This document shows, piece after piece, positions 5,304-13,911 of a stretch of 21,075 bases of DNA. A program made the position numbers and the translations under genes. Position 1 is the stretch's first letter. The number at the start of each line of letters is the position of its first letter. The DNA is from Prolixibacteraceae bacterium (lineage in GTDB: Bacteria; Bacteroidota; Bacteroidia; Bacteroidales; Prolixibacteraceae): the NCBI GenBank assembly GCA_016788685.1, contig JAEUSS010000028.1, positions 1 through 21,075 of the forward strand, read 5' to 3'. The notes under the pieces are model-generated. The model had not been told where the DNA came from. It made no database searches and saw only the letters and a program-made list of their open reading frames with translations.

Positions 5304-7757
5304 CTAAAACATGTCGTCGACACCCTGACTCGGTTGTTCCGACGGAGCCTGCTTATCCATTTTGTAGTTATTAATTTTGTAGCTGAGCGTCAGCATCAGT
5401 ACGCGGGGTTCGCGCTTCATCCGGAACGACGATTTGAAATTGTCGCCATACGATGTTCCTTCAAACTTGGCAGTTCCCAACACATCGCGCACGCTGAGGG
5501 TTGCCGAGAGTTTCTTCTTCATAAAATCCTGACGGTACGACAGGTTGGTAAACAGCATTCCTTTCTGGTCGCCCTGCGCCGAAACCGACGGGCCGCGGTA
5601 GAAACCGGTCAGCTGCATCCGGCTGTCGGCCGAAAATTTCACCGTCGCGTTCATCCTTCCGGAGTAATTGGTACTTTCTTTATCGACCGATTTACCCAGG
5701 ACCTCGCCCTCCAGTTTGTAATTGTAAATGCTGAAACTGGTGTTTACCAGCAACCATTTGGTGAGGTTGATGTTCGCCATCAGTTCGCCTCCCAGCGAGT
5801 GGTCGCGGTTGAGGTTGTCGGCGCTCATGTAAATAATGCCGTCGTCTTTTAATTCCTGAATACGGGTGATCAAATCGTTGGTTGTGCGGTAAAACGTTTC
5901 GAGCGATACAAACGAATTGCCGAATTTACGCATGTAGCTGAACTCGTACGAGTCGGTGTATTCCGGTTTCAGCGCGGGGTTGCCCACCCGAATGGTGTAC
6001 TGGTTCATGTAGTTCGGGAACGGATCGAGGTCGCGGCCGCCGGGACGGTTAATTCGTCGCGAATAGCTGGTCATGAACTGGCTTTTATCGAGCAGCTCGT
6101 ACGAAAAGTGAGCCGACGGGAAAAAGTCGAAACGGTCGAGCGTGTACGGATCAGTGGTTTTTGAATGATCGATGGAACGTTTGGTGTATTCGCCGCGCAG
6201 GCCAAGCATATACTGAATGGCTTTCAGGTTTCCGGAATAGGTTGAATAAGCCGAGTGGATGTCTTCCTTGAAATCCATGTCGCTGGTGTACTTCGGATCG
6301 TTCACGTCAAAATTCTTGAAGTTGAACAGTTCCGTTTCGCGCTCCATCCGGCTTTGCACTCCGGCCTCAAATTTAGCGCCTTCTTTCAGCGGCAGGGTGT
6401 AGTCCACTTTCAGGCGGTAATCGTTCGAGTTATCGTCTTCGGTGGTGTACACGCGCGACAGGTAGTTGTTGGTTTGCTGATAGCTGGCATCCGAAATAAA
6501 TTCGTCGATAGTTTCGTACGAAAGTCCGTCGCGGTTGCGGTAGTCAAACGAACCTTCGAGTTTATGCGTGCCGTTTTCATCGAATTTAGTCAGGAAGCTG
6601 GCCTGTCCGCTCACATAATTTCCTTCTCTGGAAGAAAGGTTTCGCTGCACCGTGTATAAGTCGTAAGTTCCGGGATCTTTATATTCGCGGAGGTTTCCGC
6701 CACCTTCGCCGTCGAAGTTGTATTTCCCGACTTCTCCTGAAAGGGTTACCGAAGTGTTGTCAGACAGGAAATAATCGAAGCCACCTTTGATCTGCTGTCC
6801 GCCGCGCGACTGGTTCCGCAGCCCGTCGGTGATCAGGAAGGTGGTGGTGTCGTTCGCGTAGGTTTCGCGGGTCGATTTCATGTTTCCTTCGTCGGTATTG
6901 TCGTTCCAGTTTGCCCCGAAGAAGAGGTTGTATTTCTTCGTTTTGTAGTTGAACATCATGTCGGTTCCGTATTTTTTCCCGGTACCCAGGTTCACATTCA
7001 CAATTCCGTTAATTCCTGAAAGAACGTTTTTCTTCATCACCACATTGATGATACCGGCCATTCCGTCGGGATCATATTTAACCGACGGGTTGGTGATGAT
7101 TTCGATGTTCTGGATAGCCGATGACGGAATTTGTTTCAGCGCATCGCTTCCGCTCAGTACGCTCGGGCGGCCGTCGATCAGCACCGTAAAGCTCGATGAA
7201 CCGCGCAGGCTCACATTTCCGTCGATATCCACTTCAACCGAGGGCGTGTTTTCCAGAACAGTAACAGCGTTTCCGCCGGCAGCATTGATGTCGTTGGTTA
7301 CGTTGATCACCTTTTTGTCAATCTTGTATTCTACGCGGTTGCGCTCGGCAACCACATCAACCGAACCTATTTGCTGGCGGGATACGGCCAGTTCAATGGT
7401 TCCAACGTCAACGGAAGTCGAATTCGGGACGATTTTCACATCGTTCACGGTGGTTTTTTCAAATCCGATAAAAGCCGCTTCCACGTAGTAGTTTCCAAAA
7501 GGTAATTCGCTGATTTCAAAAGTTCCGGATGCGTTGGCAATGCCTCCGCCCACCAGTTTGGCATCTTGTTTACGGTAAATGGCTATATTGGCATATTCCA
7601 TCGGGATTTTTGTTTCAGCATCTATAATTTTCCCTTTTATTTTTCCATTCTTTACCAGGTTTGCCGTACCCGCGTTAGTCATTGCCGGTGGTACCTGCGA
7701 AAAAACCGTGCCGCTTGTTGAAAGGATTAAAAGCATCAAAATCAATAAATTCTTCAT
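5304..7757 (-). CDS. TonB-dependent-receptor-like outer membrane protein (outer membrane beta-barrel family)
   Basis: The protein is 817 residues. A signal peptide (1-20, cleavage before Q21) is followed by a carboxypeptidase-regulatory-like beta-sandwich at ~38-122 (GKIIDAETKIPMEYANIAIY, GTFEISELPFGNYYVEAAFIGFE). A plug domain lies at ~145-245, with NVSLRGSSSFTVLIDGRPS and IEIITNPSVKYDPDGMAGIIN. The remainder is a long beta-barrel rich in alternating aromatic strands. This layout is typical of the Bacteroidota 'outer membrane beta-barrel' receptors, which are related to TonB receptors but are not SusC-type. No SusD partner, substrate-binding lipoprotein or transporter gene is next to it, so the ligand (metal chelate, peptide or other) cannot be predicted. 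The barrel reads to the end without frameshift. A possible minus-strand -7 element, TATTTTTG (7847-7854), lies about 90 bases upstream without a clear -33 box. Confidence 0.9.
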   Translation of the reverse strand: MKNLLILMLLILSTSGTVFSQVPPAMTNAGTANLVKNGKIKGKIIDAETKIPMEYANIAIYRKQDAKLVGGGIANASGTFEISELPFGNYYVEAAFIGFEKTTVNDVKIVPNSTSVDVGTIELAVSRQQIGSVDVVAERNRVEYKIDKKVINVTNDINAAGGNAVTVLENTPSVEVDIDGNVSLRGSSSFTVLIDGRPSVLSGSDALKQIPSSAIQNIEIITNPSVKYDPDGMAGIINVVMKKNVLSGINGIVNVNLGTGKKYGTDMMFNYKTKKYNLFFGANWNDNTDEGNMKSTRETYANDTTTFLITDGLRNQSRGGQQIKGGFDYFLSDNTSVTLSGEVGKYNFDGEGGGNLREYKDPGTYDLYTVQRNLSSREGNYVSGQASFLTKFDENGTHKLEGSFDYRNRDGLSYETIDEFISDASYQQTNNYLSRVYTTEDDNSNDYRLKVDYTLPLKEGAKFEAGVQSRMERETELFNFKNFDVNDPKYTSDMDFKEDIHSAYSTYSGNLKAIQYMLGLRGEYTKRSIDHSKTTDPYTLDRFDFFPSAHFSYELLDKSQFMTSYSRRINRPGGRDLDPFPNYMNQYTIRVGNPALKPEYTDSYEFSYMRKFGNSFVSLETFYRTTNDLITRIQELKDDGIIYMSADNLNRDHSLGGELMANINLTKWLLVNTSFSIYNYKLEGEVLGKSVDKESTNYSGRMNATVKFSADSRMQLTGFYRGPSVSAQGDQKGMLFTNLSYRQDFMKKKLSATLSVRDVLGTAKFEGTSYGDNFKSSFRMKREPRVLMLTLSYKINNYKMDKQAPSEQPSQGVDDMF

Positions 7758-7957
7758 CTGTCTCTCTGTTGTTTAAGTTGTCTTCAAAATTTTAGTTTCT
7801 TTTGTCAATATCCATGAGACAGGGGAGCCGGTCTAAAGTTTAATAACAAAAATAAAAGAGTTGTTAATGTTTGTGAATGTTTTCTCCCGCCAGAAGGCTG
7901 TACAGCGCATTTTTTTGATTATATTTAAGATTGTTGTTTTACCTGAAATTGTTGAAA

Positions 7958-8581
7958 ATGAAGACTCTTCTTATTCTCCTTTCCGGCGTGCTTTATCTGG
8001 GGGCCTGCTCTCCTGCTCTGCGGATTGTTGAGGTTAAAGATGCTCAGAACGAAGTAGAAGGAACCCGGTTGGTGTTTTCTCCCGAAGCTTATTCCGAAGT
8101 GAAATCCGGCGAATGGATCGGCCGGACGCATTACAACCTCACCTCGGTCTGCAGGTATGAAAGGGAAAGAGACGACCGGCCGACGGTGAGCGTTGATTTC
8201 CGAGTTGTTGTTCCGGTCGGAATGGATGATCCGGACTCGGTGATGATTTTTGACCTGGATGATGAAAAGATCCGGATTGTTTCCGGTCAGTACCGTGACA
8301 ACGGTGAAAATGAAACTGCCGGTCAGGCTAAAACCGTTTCAACTTCCGGCGATAAAAAAAGTTATGAGTTGAAAACCTGCGGGTTCATAATTCCGGAGAA
8401 CCTTTGGATACCCGTTGCCAGCTCAAAGGTTATAAAATGGAGGCTCTTTCTGGGGAAAACCGGCGTCGAGGTAAAACTGAATGAGGCTGAAACGAAAAAG
8501 CTGAAATCGTTCTTCTCACAGGCCGTATCCGAACTCGAAACCCACTTCCCGGCTATTCCTGAAGGGCAGAAAAAATGGTAG
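7958..8581 (+). CDS. Small lipoprotein of unknown function
   Basis: The protein is 207 residues from ATG 7958. The signal is typical of a lipoprotein: MKTLLILLSG, then lipobox LGAC with the lipidated Cys at residue 17, followed by Ser, which does not suggest inner-membrane retention. ATG 7958 is chosen over the in-frame TTG at 7931 because it gives a normal short signal peptide. The mature part is mixed alpha/beta with many charged residues; two further Cys occur in SVCRYERE and LKTCGFII and could form a disulphide. The C-terminal third contains a helix (NEAETKKLKSFFSQAVSELE). I do not recognise a family. The gene is divergent from the outer-membrane receptor and convergent with the propeller-phosphoesterase gene. 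Confidence 0.8.
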   Translation: MKTLLILLSGVLYLGACSPALRIVEVKDAQNEVEGTRLVFSPEAYSEVKSGEWIGRTHYNLTSVCRYERERDDRPTVSVDFRVVVPVGMDDPDSVMIFDLDDEKIRIVSGQYRDNGENETAGQAKTVSTSGDKKSYELKTCGFIIPENLWIPVASSKVIKWRLFLGKTGVEVKLNEAETKKLKSFFSQAVSELETHFPAIPEGQKKW

Positions 8582-8597
8582 TTTGTTCAGCGCCAGG

Positions 8598-8642
8598 CGG
8601 CAGAGCATAACGCGTTTGGGTAACGGACGATATGCCCTGCCG
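8598..8642. terminator. Probable bidirectional hairpin terminator
   Basis: CGGCAGAGCATA (8598-8609) pairs with TATGCCCTGCCG (8631-8642) at 11 of 12 positions. The 21-base loop can itself pair (CGTT with AACG). It sits between the convergent stops at 8581 and 8657, and a T-rich stretch follows on the plus strand. Confidence 0.6.
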
Positions 8643-8656
8643 TTTGTTTCGGCTTT

Positions 8657-11479
8657 CTATTTCCTTTTTTGGTCTTCCAGCCGGTATTCCTTTTTTTCTT
8701 TCTGATCTTCCTGCATGTCGTTAATATCATCGATCACGGGCGATTCTTTTACAGCTTCCCAATCGAATTTTTCATCCAGAGGAGTCAGTGCTTTTTTGGG
8801 GTCAAAAATACGTTCATCAACCGGTACGGCGCGGTAAGGAGTATAATCCGGCGTTGAGGTGAACATGTCGGCAAAGTCGCTGGCAGCGGCATCATACTGG
8901 TTCAGGTACGGCATGCCAAGCACATTCCAGAACGTTTTAAAAATACTTCCGAAGCTGTAGTGCACATGCGAAACATAGTTTTTCTTCACCCAGGGCGAAA
9001 TAACCATCAGCAAACTGCGGTGCGCATCAACATGGTCGACACCGTTCTGGGCGTCATCCTCGGTAATGACGATGGCCATGTTTTTCCAGAAGGGGGTGTG
9101 CGACAGGTATTCCACAATTCGTCCGACAGCCAGGTCGTTGTCGGCCATGTAGCTTTCCCTGAACGGATAACCGGCTTCCGGGCGTTCGCTGGCTCCGTGG
9201 TCGTTCGGAATAATTACGGTGATGATCGAAGGCATGTCAATCCCGGGTTTAATCCACTTTTCGTCAAACTCTTTGGTGAACTGGTGAATGCGGAACTGGT
9301 CGGGAATGGCCGTATTGTAGGTGGGATACATTTTTGAAGTGCGCGAAAACATGGGCAGGGGCAACGGAAAATTGGCGTAGTGTTTGATGCCCGAGAATTT
9401 GAACGAATCTTCGTAAAACGCGGGTTCGAACATAACTCCAAAGCCGAAGTTGTAAAATTCAACTTTGTTTCGTTCCAGATGATCCCACATGGAGCCGGCT
9501 TCATTGTAATCTTCCGGATAAATGGCTCCGGCAGCGCCGTTCATCCCCAGGCTTCCCGGCGCTTCCGATCTCGGATTGTACGAACGGTTGCCTCCGTAAC
9601 TGGCCGGAACCGTCGATTCAACCCATTCATTCGGATAAGTATTTACCAGCCACCGGTGGCCGTCAGCCGAAACATCGGCATCGACATAAAAGTTATCCGA
9701 CATGGCAAATTCAGTTGCCAGTTTCAGGTGGTTGGGCATTACTGTTGCTTGCTCAACTTTCAGTGATTTGTTGCGGTTGGTAAAGGTGGCGCCATATCCG
9801 TAGCGTGCAATGGTCGGGTCGCCTTTCCCGTTGGGCATTTGCCCGAAAACTTCATCGTAAGTGCGGTTTTCTTTCGAAATAAAAACCAGGTATTTGATCG
9901 GCGATTCTTTTTCGCCGCCAAAAACCGGGATCGGATTACCGGCTCTTCGCTTCTGAACTTTGCGATAATCTTCAATGCGGTAGTTGTTGGCGATCACTTT
10001 CCGGGTCAGGGCAGCCAGTTTTTTACCATCCGGAATATCCATCACCGAAACCGAACCTTTCATCAGGTTGCCGATGTAGCTGCCTTCTTTTCCTTCCTGA
10101 AATACTTTCCCGCCATTGGGGCCGCTGCCAAAACCTTTGGCATTGCTCACCACCAGCTTCTTCCCGTCCGGAGTTACCTCCAGTTTTGAAGGGAACCAGC
10201 CTGCCGGAATGTGCCCGGCGACTTTTAATGCAGGAATATCGATTACCCCGATGGCATTGACGCCCGCTTCGGCCACAAAAAGCCTTTTCTGGTCGGGGGA
10301 TACGGCCAGTCCAAACGGAATGACACCGCGGAATTGTTTAACCGCCGGGTGTAATTTGAGCGGAATCTCGGCAGCAATGGTGTCATGCACCAGGTCAATA
10401 ACCGAAATGTTGTCGTTCGTTCCGTTGCTTACAAAAATATACCGGTCGGTCACTGCCAGCGAATTGGGGCTCGAACCTCCTACTGCCGGGATGCCTTCGA
10501 TGGTTTCGCCAACCAACGCGCCGGTTTTAATTTTAGCCTGAATTTCAGGTTCCCGCGGATTTGTGATTGAAAACGACCATACTGAAAAGGACTCAGGCGC
10601 ATTCGGATCGCCCAGCCCCGGAATGTCCAGCGAATCGATCCGGATTCCCTTTTTCATTTCCTCGCTTCCGAACCCGAAAGGAGGAAAACTGAGTGCATTC
10701 TTATAATCTTTCTCAGCTTCGATGTTGCCGATTTTGCTGTACTCGAACATGCCCACGTTGGCTACATATACTTTTTGTCCGTTAGGCGAAAGAATAACAC
10801 CAAACGGATAACGGCCGGTAGGGGCACTGCCGACGATCTTTTTCAGTCCGGTGTCGACCACAATCAGGCGGAACAGCATCTGATCGACGGCATAGAGGTA
10901 ACGACCGTCTTTGCTCAGCTTCATATCACCGATATAACCGTTCGGAGTTTTCTTTCCGGTTTCGTCAACCAAACAGTCAACCGAGTCGAGTTTAGTGCCG
11001 TTATCGATCGAAAAAAGGTAGATTTTGTTTTCCTGACCTCCGGCGACATAAACCACTTTATTGTCGGGAGAAATGGCAAGTCCCATAAACACCGAGGCGA
11101 GTATTCCCTTGTCGGTCGACGGGCCGGGCGGTACCTGCATGACATCCGGATGTTCTGATTTCAGGTTTTTGATGATCGAAATGGAGATGGGTGATATCCC
11201 GGAATTTGCGGTCACGGCCACATTCCCGTCTGAGCTGAGTGTCAGCCCGAACGGATGAGGCGCTACATCCACCGTTTTTCCGTAAGGTTTTACCAGCCGT
11301 CCGTTCGGAATTACAGTTTTTCCGCTTTTGTCAATCCGGGTGTACAAACTTCCGGAGGGAGAAGAAACAACTTTTAACTTCGGCGATACCGGTTGTGCCA
11401 ACGAATGATTCAGTATCAGACAGAAGAGAATATAGAGCAAAGGTTTAGCGGTCATGGTGTCTGAGTTTAAGAAAGGCAT
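8657..11479 (-). CDS. Secreted two-domain protein: YncE-type beta-propeller fused to phosphoesterase (alkaline-phosphatase superfamily)
   Basis: The protein is 940 residues. A signal peptide ends near HSLAQ (residue ~29). An equally good start is Met9 (ATG at 11455), which gives a more typical signal peptide; the longer form is reported. Residues ~70-490 are beta-propeller repeats of the YVTN/YncE type (LSPNGQKVYVANVG, VSPDQKRLFVAEAG, VTPDGKKLVVSNAKG). Residues ~527-900 are a phosphoesterase domain. ENRTYDEVFG (537-546) corresponds to the ENRSFDHxFG metal-site motif of the phospholipase C/acid phosphatase family. MPNHLKLATEFAMSDNFYVD and ITEDDAQNGVDHVDAHR, with the Asp/His ligands, follow in the expected order. 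The fusion is a known type (YncE/alkaline phosphatase). It is predicted to be periplasmic or surface-associated; the substrate is unknown. The last ~45 residues are charged and low-complexity. Confidence 0.88.
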   Translation of the reverse strand: MPFLNSDTMTAKPLLYILFCLILNHSLAQPVSPKLKVVSSPSGSLYTRIDKSGKTVIPNGRLVKPYGKTVDVAPHPFGLTLSSDGNVAVTANSGISPISISIIKNLKSEHPDVMQVPPGPSTDKGILASVFMGLAISPDNKVVYVAGGQENKIYLFSIDNGTKLDSVDCLVDETGKKTPNGYIGDMKLSKDGRYLYAVDQMLFRLIVVDTGLKKIVGSAPTGRYPFGVILSPNGQKVYVANVGMFEYSKIGNIEAEKDYKNALSFPPFGFGSEEMKKGIRIDSLDIPGLGDPNAPESFSVWSFSITNPREPEIQAKIKTGALVGETIEGIPAVGGSSPNSLAVTDRYIFVSNGTNDNISVIDLVHDTIAAEIPLKLHPAVKQFRGVIPFGLAVSPDQKRLFVAEAGVNAIGVIDIPALKVAGHIPAGWFPSKLEVTPDGKKLVVSNAKGFGSGPNGGKVFQEGKEGSYIGNLMKGSVSVMDIPDGKKLAALTRKVIANNYRIEDYRKVQKRRAGNPIPVFGGEKESPIKYLVFISKENRTYDEVFGQMPNGKGDPTIARYGYGATFTNRNKSLKVEQATVMPNHLKLATEFAMSDNFYVDADVSADGHRWLVNTYPNEWVESTVPASYGGNRSYNPRSEAPGSLGMNGAAGAIYPEDYNEAGSMWDHLERNKVEFYNFGFGVMFEPAFYEDSFKFSGIKHYANFPLPLPMFSRTSKMYPTYNTAIPDQFRIHQFTKEFDEKWIKPGIDMPSIITVIIPNDHGASERPEAGYPFRESYMADNDLAVGRIVEYLSHTPFWKNMAIVITEDDAQNGVDHVDAHRSLLMVISPWVKKNYVSHVHYSFGSIFKTFWNVLGMPYLNQYDAAASDFADMFTSTPDYTPYRAVPVDERIFDPKKALTPLDEKFDWEAVKESPVIDDINDMQEDQKEKKEYRLEDQKRK

Positions 11480-11647
11480 GAAGATAACAGATTATTGTGC
11501 GATAAGAAAAGCTAAACAGCCCAAAATTCGGGGCTTGGGCTAAAATCAGGCCAATCCAAATCTAAAAAATGTTAAACCGAAGGAAGAAATCGGCTGAACT
11601 TCATAAAAAGGCGTATTTTCGTAGCAAAATCAAAAAAAACAGAAATC

Positions 11648-12403
11648 GTGCATCAGAACCTGGTATTAATTCCGACTTACAATGAAAAGGAGAATGTCGA
11701 GCGAATGATCCGAAAGGTATTTTCATTGAAGACCCCTTTTCAAATCCTGATTATTGACGACAATTCGCCGGATGGAACAGCGGCTATTGTTGAAAGGCTC
11801 ATTCCTGAGTTTCCGGAACGGCTTCATATCCTGAAGAGGGCAGGGAAACAGGGGCTTGGTAAGGCTTATTTGGCTGGTTTCCATTGGGCTCTGGCACGAC
11901 CTTACGATTATATCTTCGAAATGGATTGCGACTTTTCTCACAACCCCAAGAGCCTGATAAGTTTGTACAATGCCTGTGTGGAGCAAAATGCCAGTCTGGC
12001 AATCGGGTCGCGTTATATTTCAGGAATTAATGTGGTAAACTGGCCGCTGGGACGGGTACTGATGTCGTACATGGCCTCGGTTTATGTGCGGATGATTACC
12101 CGGATGAAAATAATGGATACAACCGCCGGATTTAAATGTTATCACCGGAAAGTGCTGGAGACGATCGATTTCGATAATATCCGGCTGAAAGGCTACGGTT
12201 TTCAGATTGAGATGAAGTTCAAAACCTGGAAGCATGGTTTTAAAATAGTTGAAGTGCCGATCATCTTTAAAGACCGAACCAAAGGATCATCGAAAATGAG
12301 CGGAGGTATTTTCAACGAAGCGTTATGGGGAGTGCTTAAGATGAAAATCAGAAGTTGGTTTACCCGTTACGAAAAAGTGAAAGAATCAGATGCTGAAAAA
12401 TAA
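11648..12403 (+). CDS. Polyprenol monophosphomannose synthase (GT2 family, DPM1-like)
   Basis: The protein is 251 residues. This glycosyltransferase should transfer mannose, or a related sugar, from GDP-mannose to a polyprenyl phosphate at the inner face of the cytoplasmic membrane, giving a lipid-linked donor for extracytoplasmic glycosylation. N-terminal LIPTYNEKENVE and IIDDNSPDGT (35-44) are the nucleotide-binding signatures of the DPM1 group. MDCDFSHNP (92-100) carries the D-x-D metal motif (D93, D95). IGSRYISG and TAGFKCYHRKVL are also typical. It ends without the C-terminal membrane helices of longer dolichol-phosphate-type enzymes. The start is GTG 11648, the only candidate directly in front of the conserved LVLIPTYNE. 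A weak -7-like TATTTTCG (11614-11621) precedes it. A strong terminator follows. Confidence 0.9.
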   Translation: MHQNLVLIPTYNEKENVERMIRKVFSLKTPFQILIIDDNSPDGTAAIVERLIPEFPERLHILKRAGKQGLGKAYLAGFHWALARPYDYIFEMDCDFSHNPKSLISLYNACVEQNASLAIGSRYISGINVVNWPLGRVLMSYMASVYVRMITRMKIMDTTAGFKCYHRKVLETIDFDNIRLKGYGFQIEMKFKTWKHGFKIVEVPIIFKDRTKGSSKMSGGIFNEALWGVLKMKIRSWFTRYEKVKESDAEK

Positions 12404-12416
12404 ATAAGCAACTTTT

Positions 12417-12439
12417 AAGACCGCTGAGGCGGTCTTTTT
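12417..12439 (+). terminator. Intrinsic terminator after the mannosyltransferase gene
   Basis: AAGACCGC (12417-12424), a TGAG loop and GCGGTCTT (12429-12436) form a perfect 8-bp stem running into TTT. It starts 14 bases after the stop codon. Confidence 0.9.
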
Positions 12440-12453
12440 GTTTATATATTCTG

Positions 12454-12461
12454 TAAATTTG
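12454..12461 (+). promoter_or_regulatory. Likely -7 promoter element of the dihydroorotase gene
   Basis: TAAATTTG matches the Bacteroidota -7 consensus TAnnTTTG and lies 33 bases before ATG 12495, just after the previous gene's terminator. The only nearby TTTG (12437-12440) is 13 bases upstream, too close for a normal -33 box, so the -33 part is weak or absent. Confidence 0.5.
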
Positions 12462-12494
12462 ATTGTACCGAGCCGAAAACATAAAAAACTAAAT

Positions 12495-13838
12495 ATGAAG
12501 ACACTCATCAAAAATGCCCGGATCGTCAACGAAGGGCGGATATTCAACGGAGCAGTACTGATTGACGGAGAACTGATAGCCAAAGTGTTCGACGAAGCAG
12601 ACGTTCCGGAGGAAGTAGTCAAAGGAGCCAGTGTGATTGATGCTGGCGGGCAGTATCTGATTCCCGGAGCGATTGACGATCAGGTTCATTTTCGCGAACC
12701 GGGGCTGACCCATAAAGGCGAAATAGCTACCGAATCGCGGGCGGCAGTGGCTGGCGGAGTGACTTCGTATATGGAAATGCCCAACACCAACCCACAGGCG
12801 GTAACTCAGGAATTGCTCGAGCAAAAATACAAACGGGCAGCAGAGGTTTCGGCAGCCAACTATTCGTTTTTCATGGGCGCGACCAACAACAATCTCGACG
12901 AAGTCCTGAAAACCGACGGTACAAACGTTTGTGGTATTAAAATTTTTATGGGTTCATCAACCGGGAATATGCTGGTTGACAACGAGGATGTTCTTTCAGA
13001 AATATTCAGAAACACTAAATTGCTGGTTGCCACGCATTGCGAAGACGAACCGACCATTATTCGGAATACTGCCGTTTACCGCGAAAAGTACGGTGAATAC
13101 ATTCCGATATCGGCCCATCCGAAAATCCGCAGTGCCGAAGCCTGTTTCAAATCATCGGCTAAAGCGGTTGAGCTGGCGGCCAAATACGGAACCCGGCTAC
13201 ATGTTTTGCATGTTTCAACGGCCGATGAAATGAAACTGTTCAGTCCGGGGAAGGTTTCTGAAAAACACATTACGGCCGAAGTTTGTGTGCATCATTTATG
13301 GTTCGATGAGAACGATTATATTGCCCACGGAACGCGTATCAAATGGAATCCGGCAATTAAGTCGGCCGAAGATAAAGCTGCGCTGTGGAAAGCTTTGCTG
13401 GCCGACCAAATTGATGTGGTGGCTACTGATCATGCCCCGCATACCCTTGAGGAGAAAGAACATTCCTATTTTAAAGCGCCATCGGGAGGTCCGTTGGTTC
13501 AGCATTCGCTGCCTGCCATGCTTGAGTTGAGTAAAAAGGGACTGATCCCCATTGAACGGGTGATTGAGAAGATGTGCCATGCCCCGGCAGATTTGTTCCG
13601 CATTGATCGTCGCGGTTACATTCGCGAAGGGTATTATGCCGATTTGGTGTTGGTCAGCTCAGACAGATCATGGATCGTGTCGCCTAAAAATATTTTGTAT
13701 AAATGCGGGTGGTCGCCGTTTGAAGGAACTAAATTCTCGCACCGGGTAACGGCGACGTTTGTAAACGGCTACCTGGTTTATGCCAACGGAGATGTGGTTT
13801 CGGGCATTCAGGGCAAGCGGTTGAAATTCAACAGATAA
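12495..13838 (+). CDS. pyrC: Dihydroorotase
   Basis: The protein is 447 residues. It interconverts N-carbamoyl-aspartate and dihydroorotate, the third step of pyrimidine synthesis, in the cytoplasm. It is an amidohydrolase of the class I (long, DHOase/allantoinase-like) type. GAIDDQVHFREPGLTHKGE (59-77) is the N-terminal metal and substrate motif. MEMPNTNP (94-100 region) contains the substrate-binding Asn. Other likely metal ligands are K149 (GIKIFMGSS, possible carbamylated Lys), H181 (THCED), H239 (HVLHV) and D312 (VATDHAPHT). The first His of the usual D-x-H-x-H motif is Gln here (Q63, with H65 kept). ATG 12495 is chosen over the in-frame TTG at 12438 because the latter overlaps the preceding terminator and promoter region. 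No other pyrimidine gene is adjacent. An allantoinase or hydantoinase role is less likely. Confidence 0.9.
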   Translation: MKTLIKNARIVNEGRIFNGAVLIDGELIAKVFDEADVPEEVVKGASVIDAGGQYLIPGAIDDQVHFREPGLTHKGEIATESRAAVAGGVTSYMEMPNTNPQAVTQELLEQKYKRAAEVSAANYSFFMGATNNNLDEVLKTDGTNVCGIKIFMGSSTGNMLVDNEDVLSEIFRNTKLLVATHCEDEPTIIRNTAVYREKYGEYIPISAHPKIRSAEACFKSSAKAVELAAKYGTRLHVLHVSTADEMKLFSPGKVSEKHITAEVCVHHLWFDENDYIAHGTRIKWNPAIKSAEDKAALWKALLADQIDVVATDHAPHTLEEKEHSYFKAPSGGPLVQHSLPAMLELSKKGLIPIERVIEKMCHAPADLFRIDRRGYIREGYYADLVLVSSDRSWIVSPKNILYKCGWSPFEGTKFSHRVTATFVNGYLVYANGDVVSGIQGKRLKFNR

Positions 13839-13865
13839 AGTGATTTGGTCTATTTCATGCAATAA

Positions 13866-13890
13866 AAAAGGCTCCGTTTAGGAGCCTTTT
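13866..13890. terminator. Bidirectional intrinsic terminator
   Basis: AAAAGGCTCC (13866-13875), a GTTTA loop and GGAGCCTTTT (13881-13890) form a perfect 10-bp stem between the convergent dihydroorotase (+) and coiled-coil lipoprotein (-) genes. T-rich sequence follows on both strands. Confidence 0.92.
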
Positions 13891-13911
13891 CTTTATCATA
13901 TCATCATGGAG

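Noticed and set aside
5334..5852. 172-residue plus-strand reading frame opposite the outer-membrane receptor
   Set aside because: Shadow of a well-supported beta-barrel gene; His/Val/Arg-rich composition and no domain.
12438..12494. TTG start adding 19 residues to the dihydroorotase
   Set aside because: It starts at the end of the preceding terminator and covers the -7 element; the residues lack similarity to the family's N-terminus.
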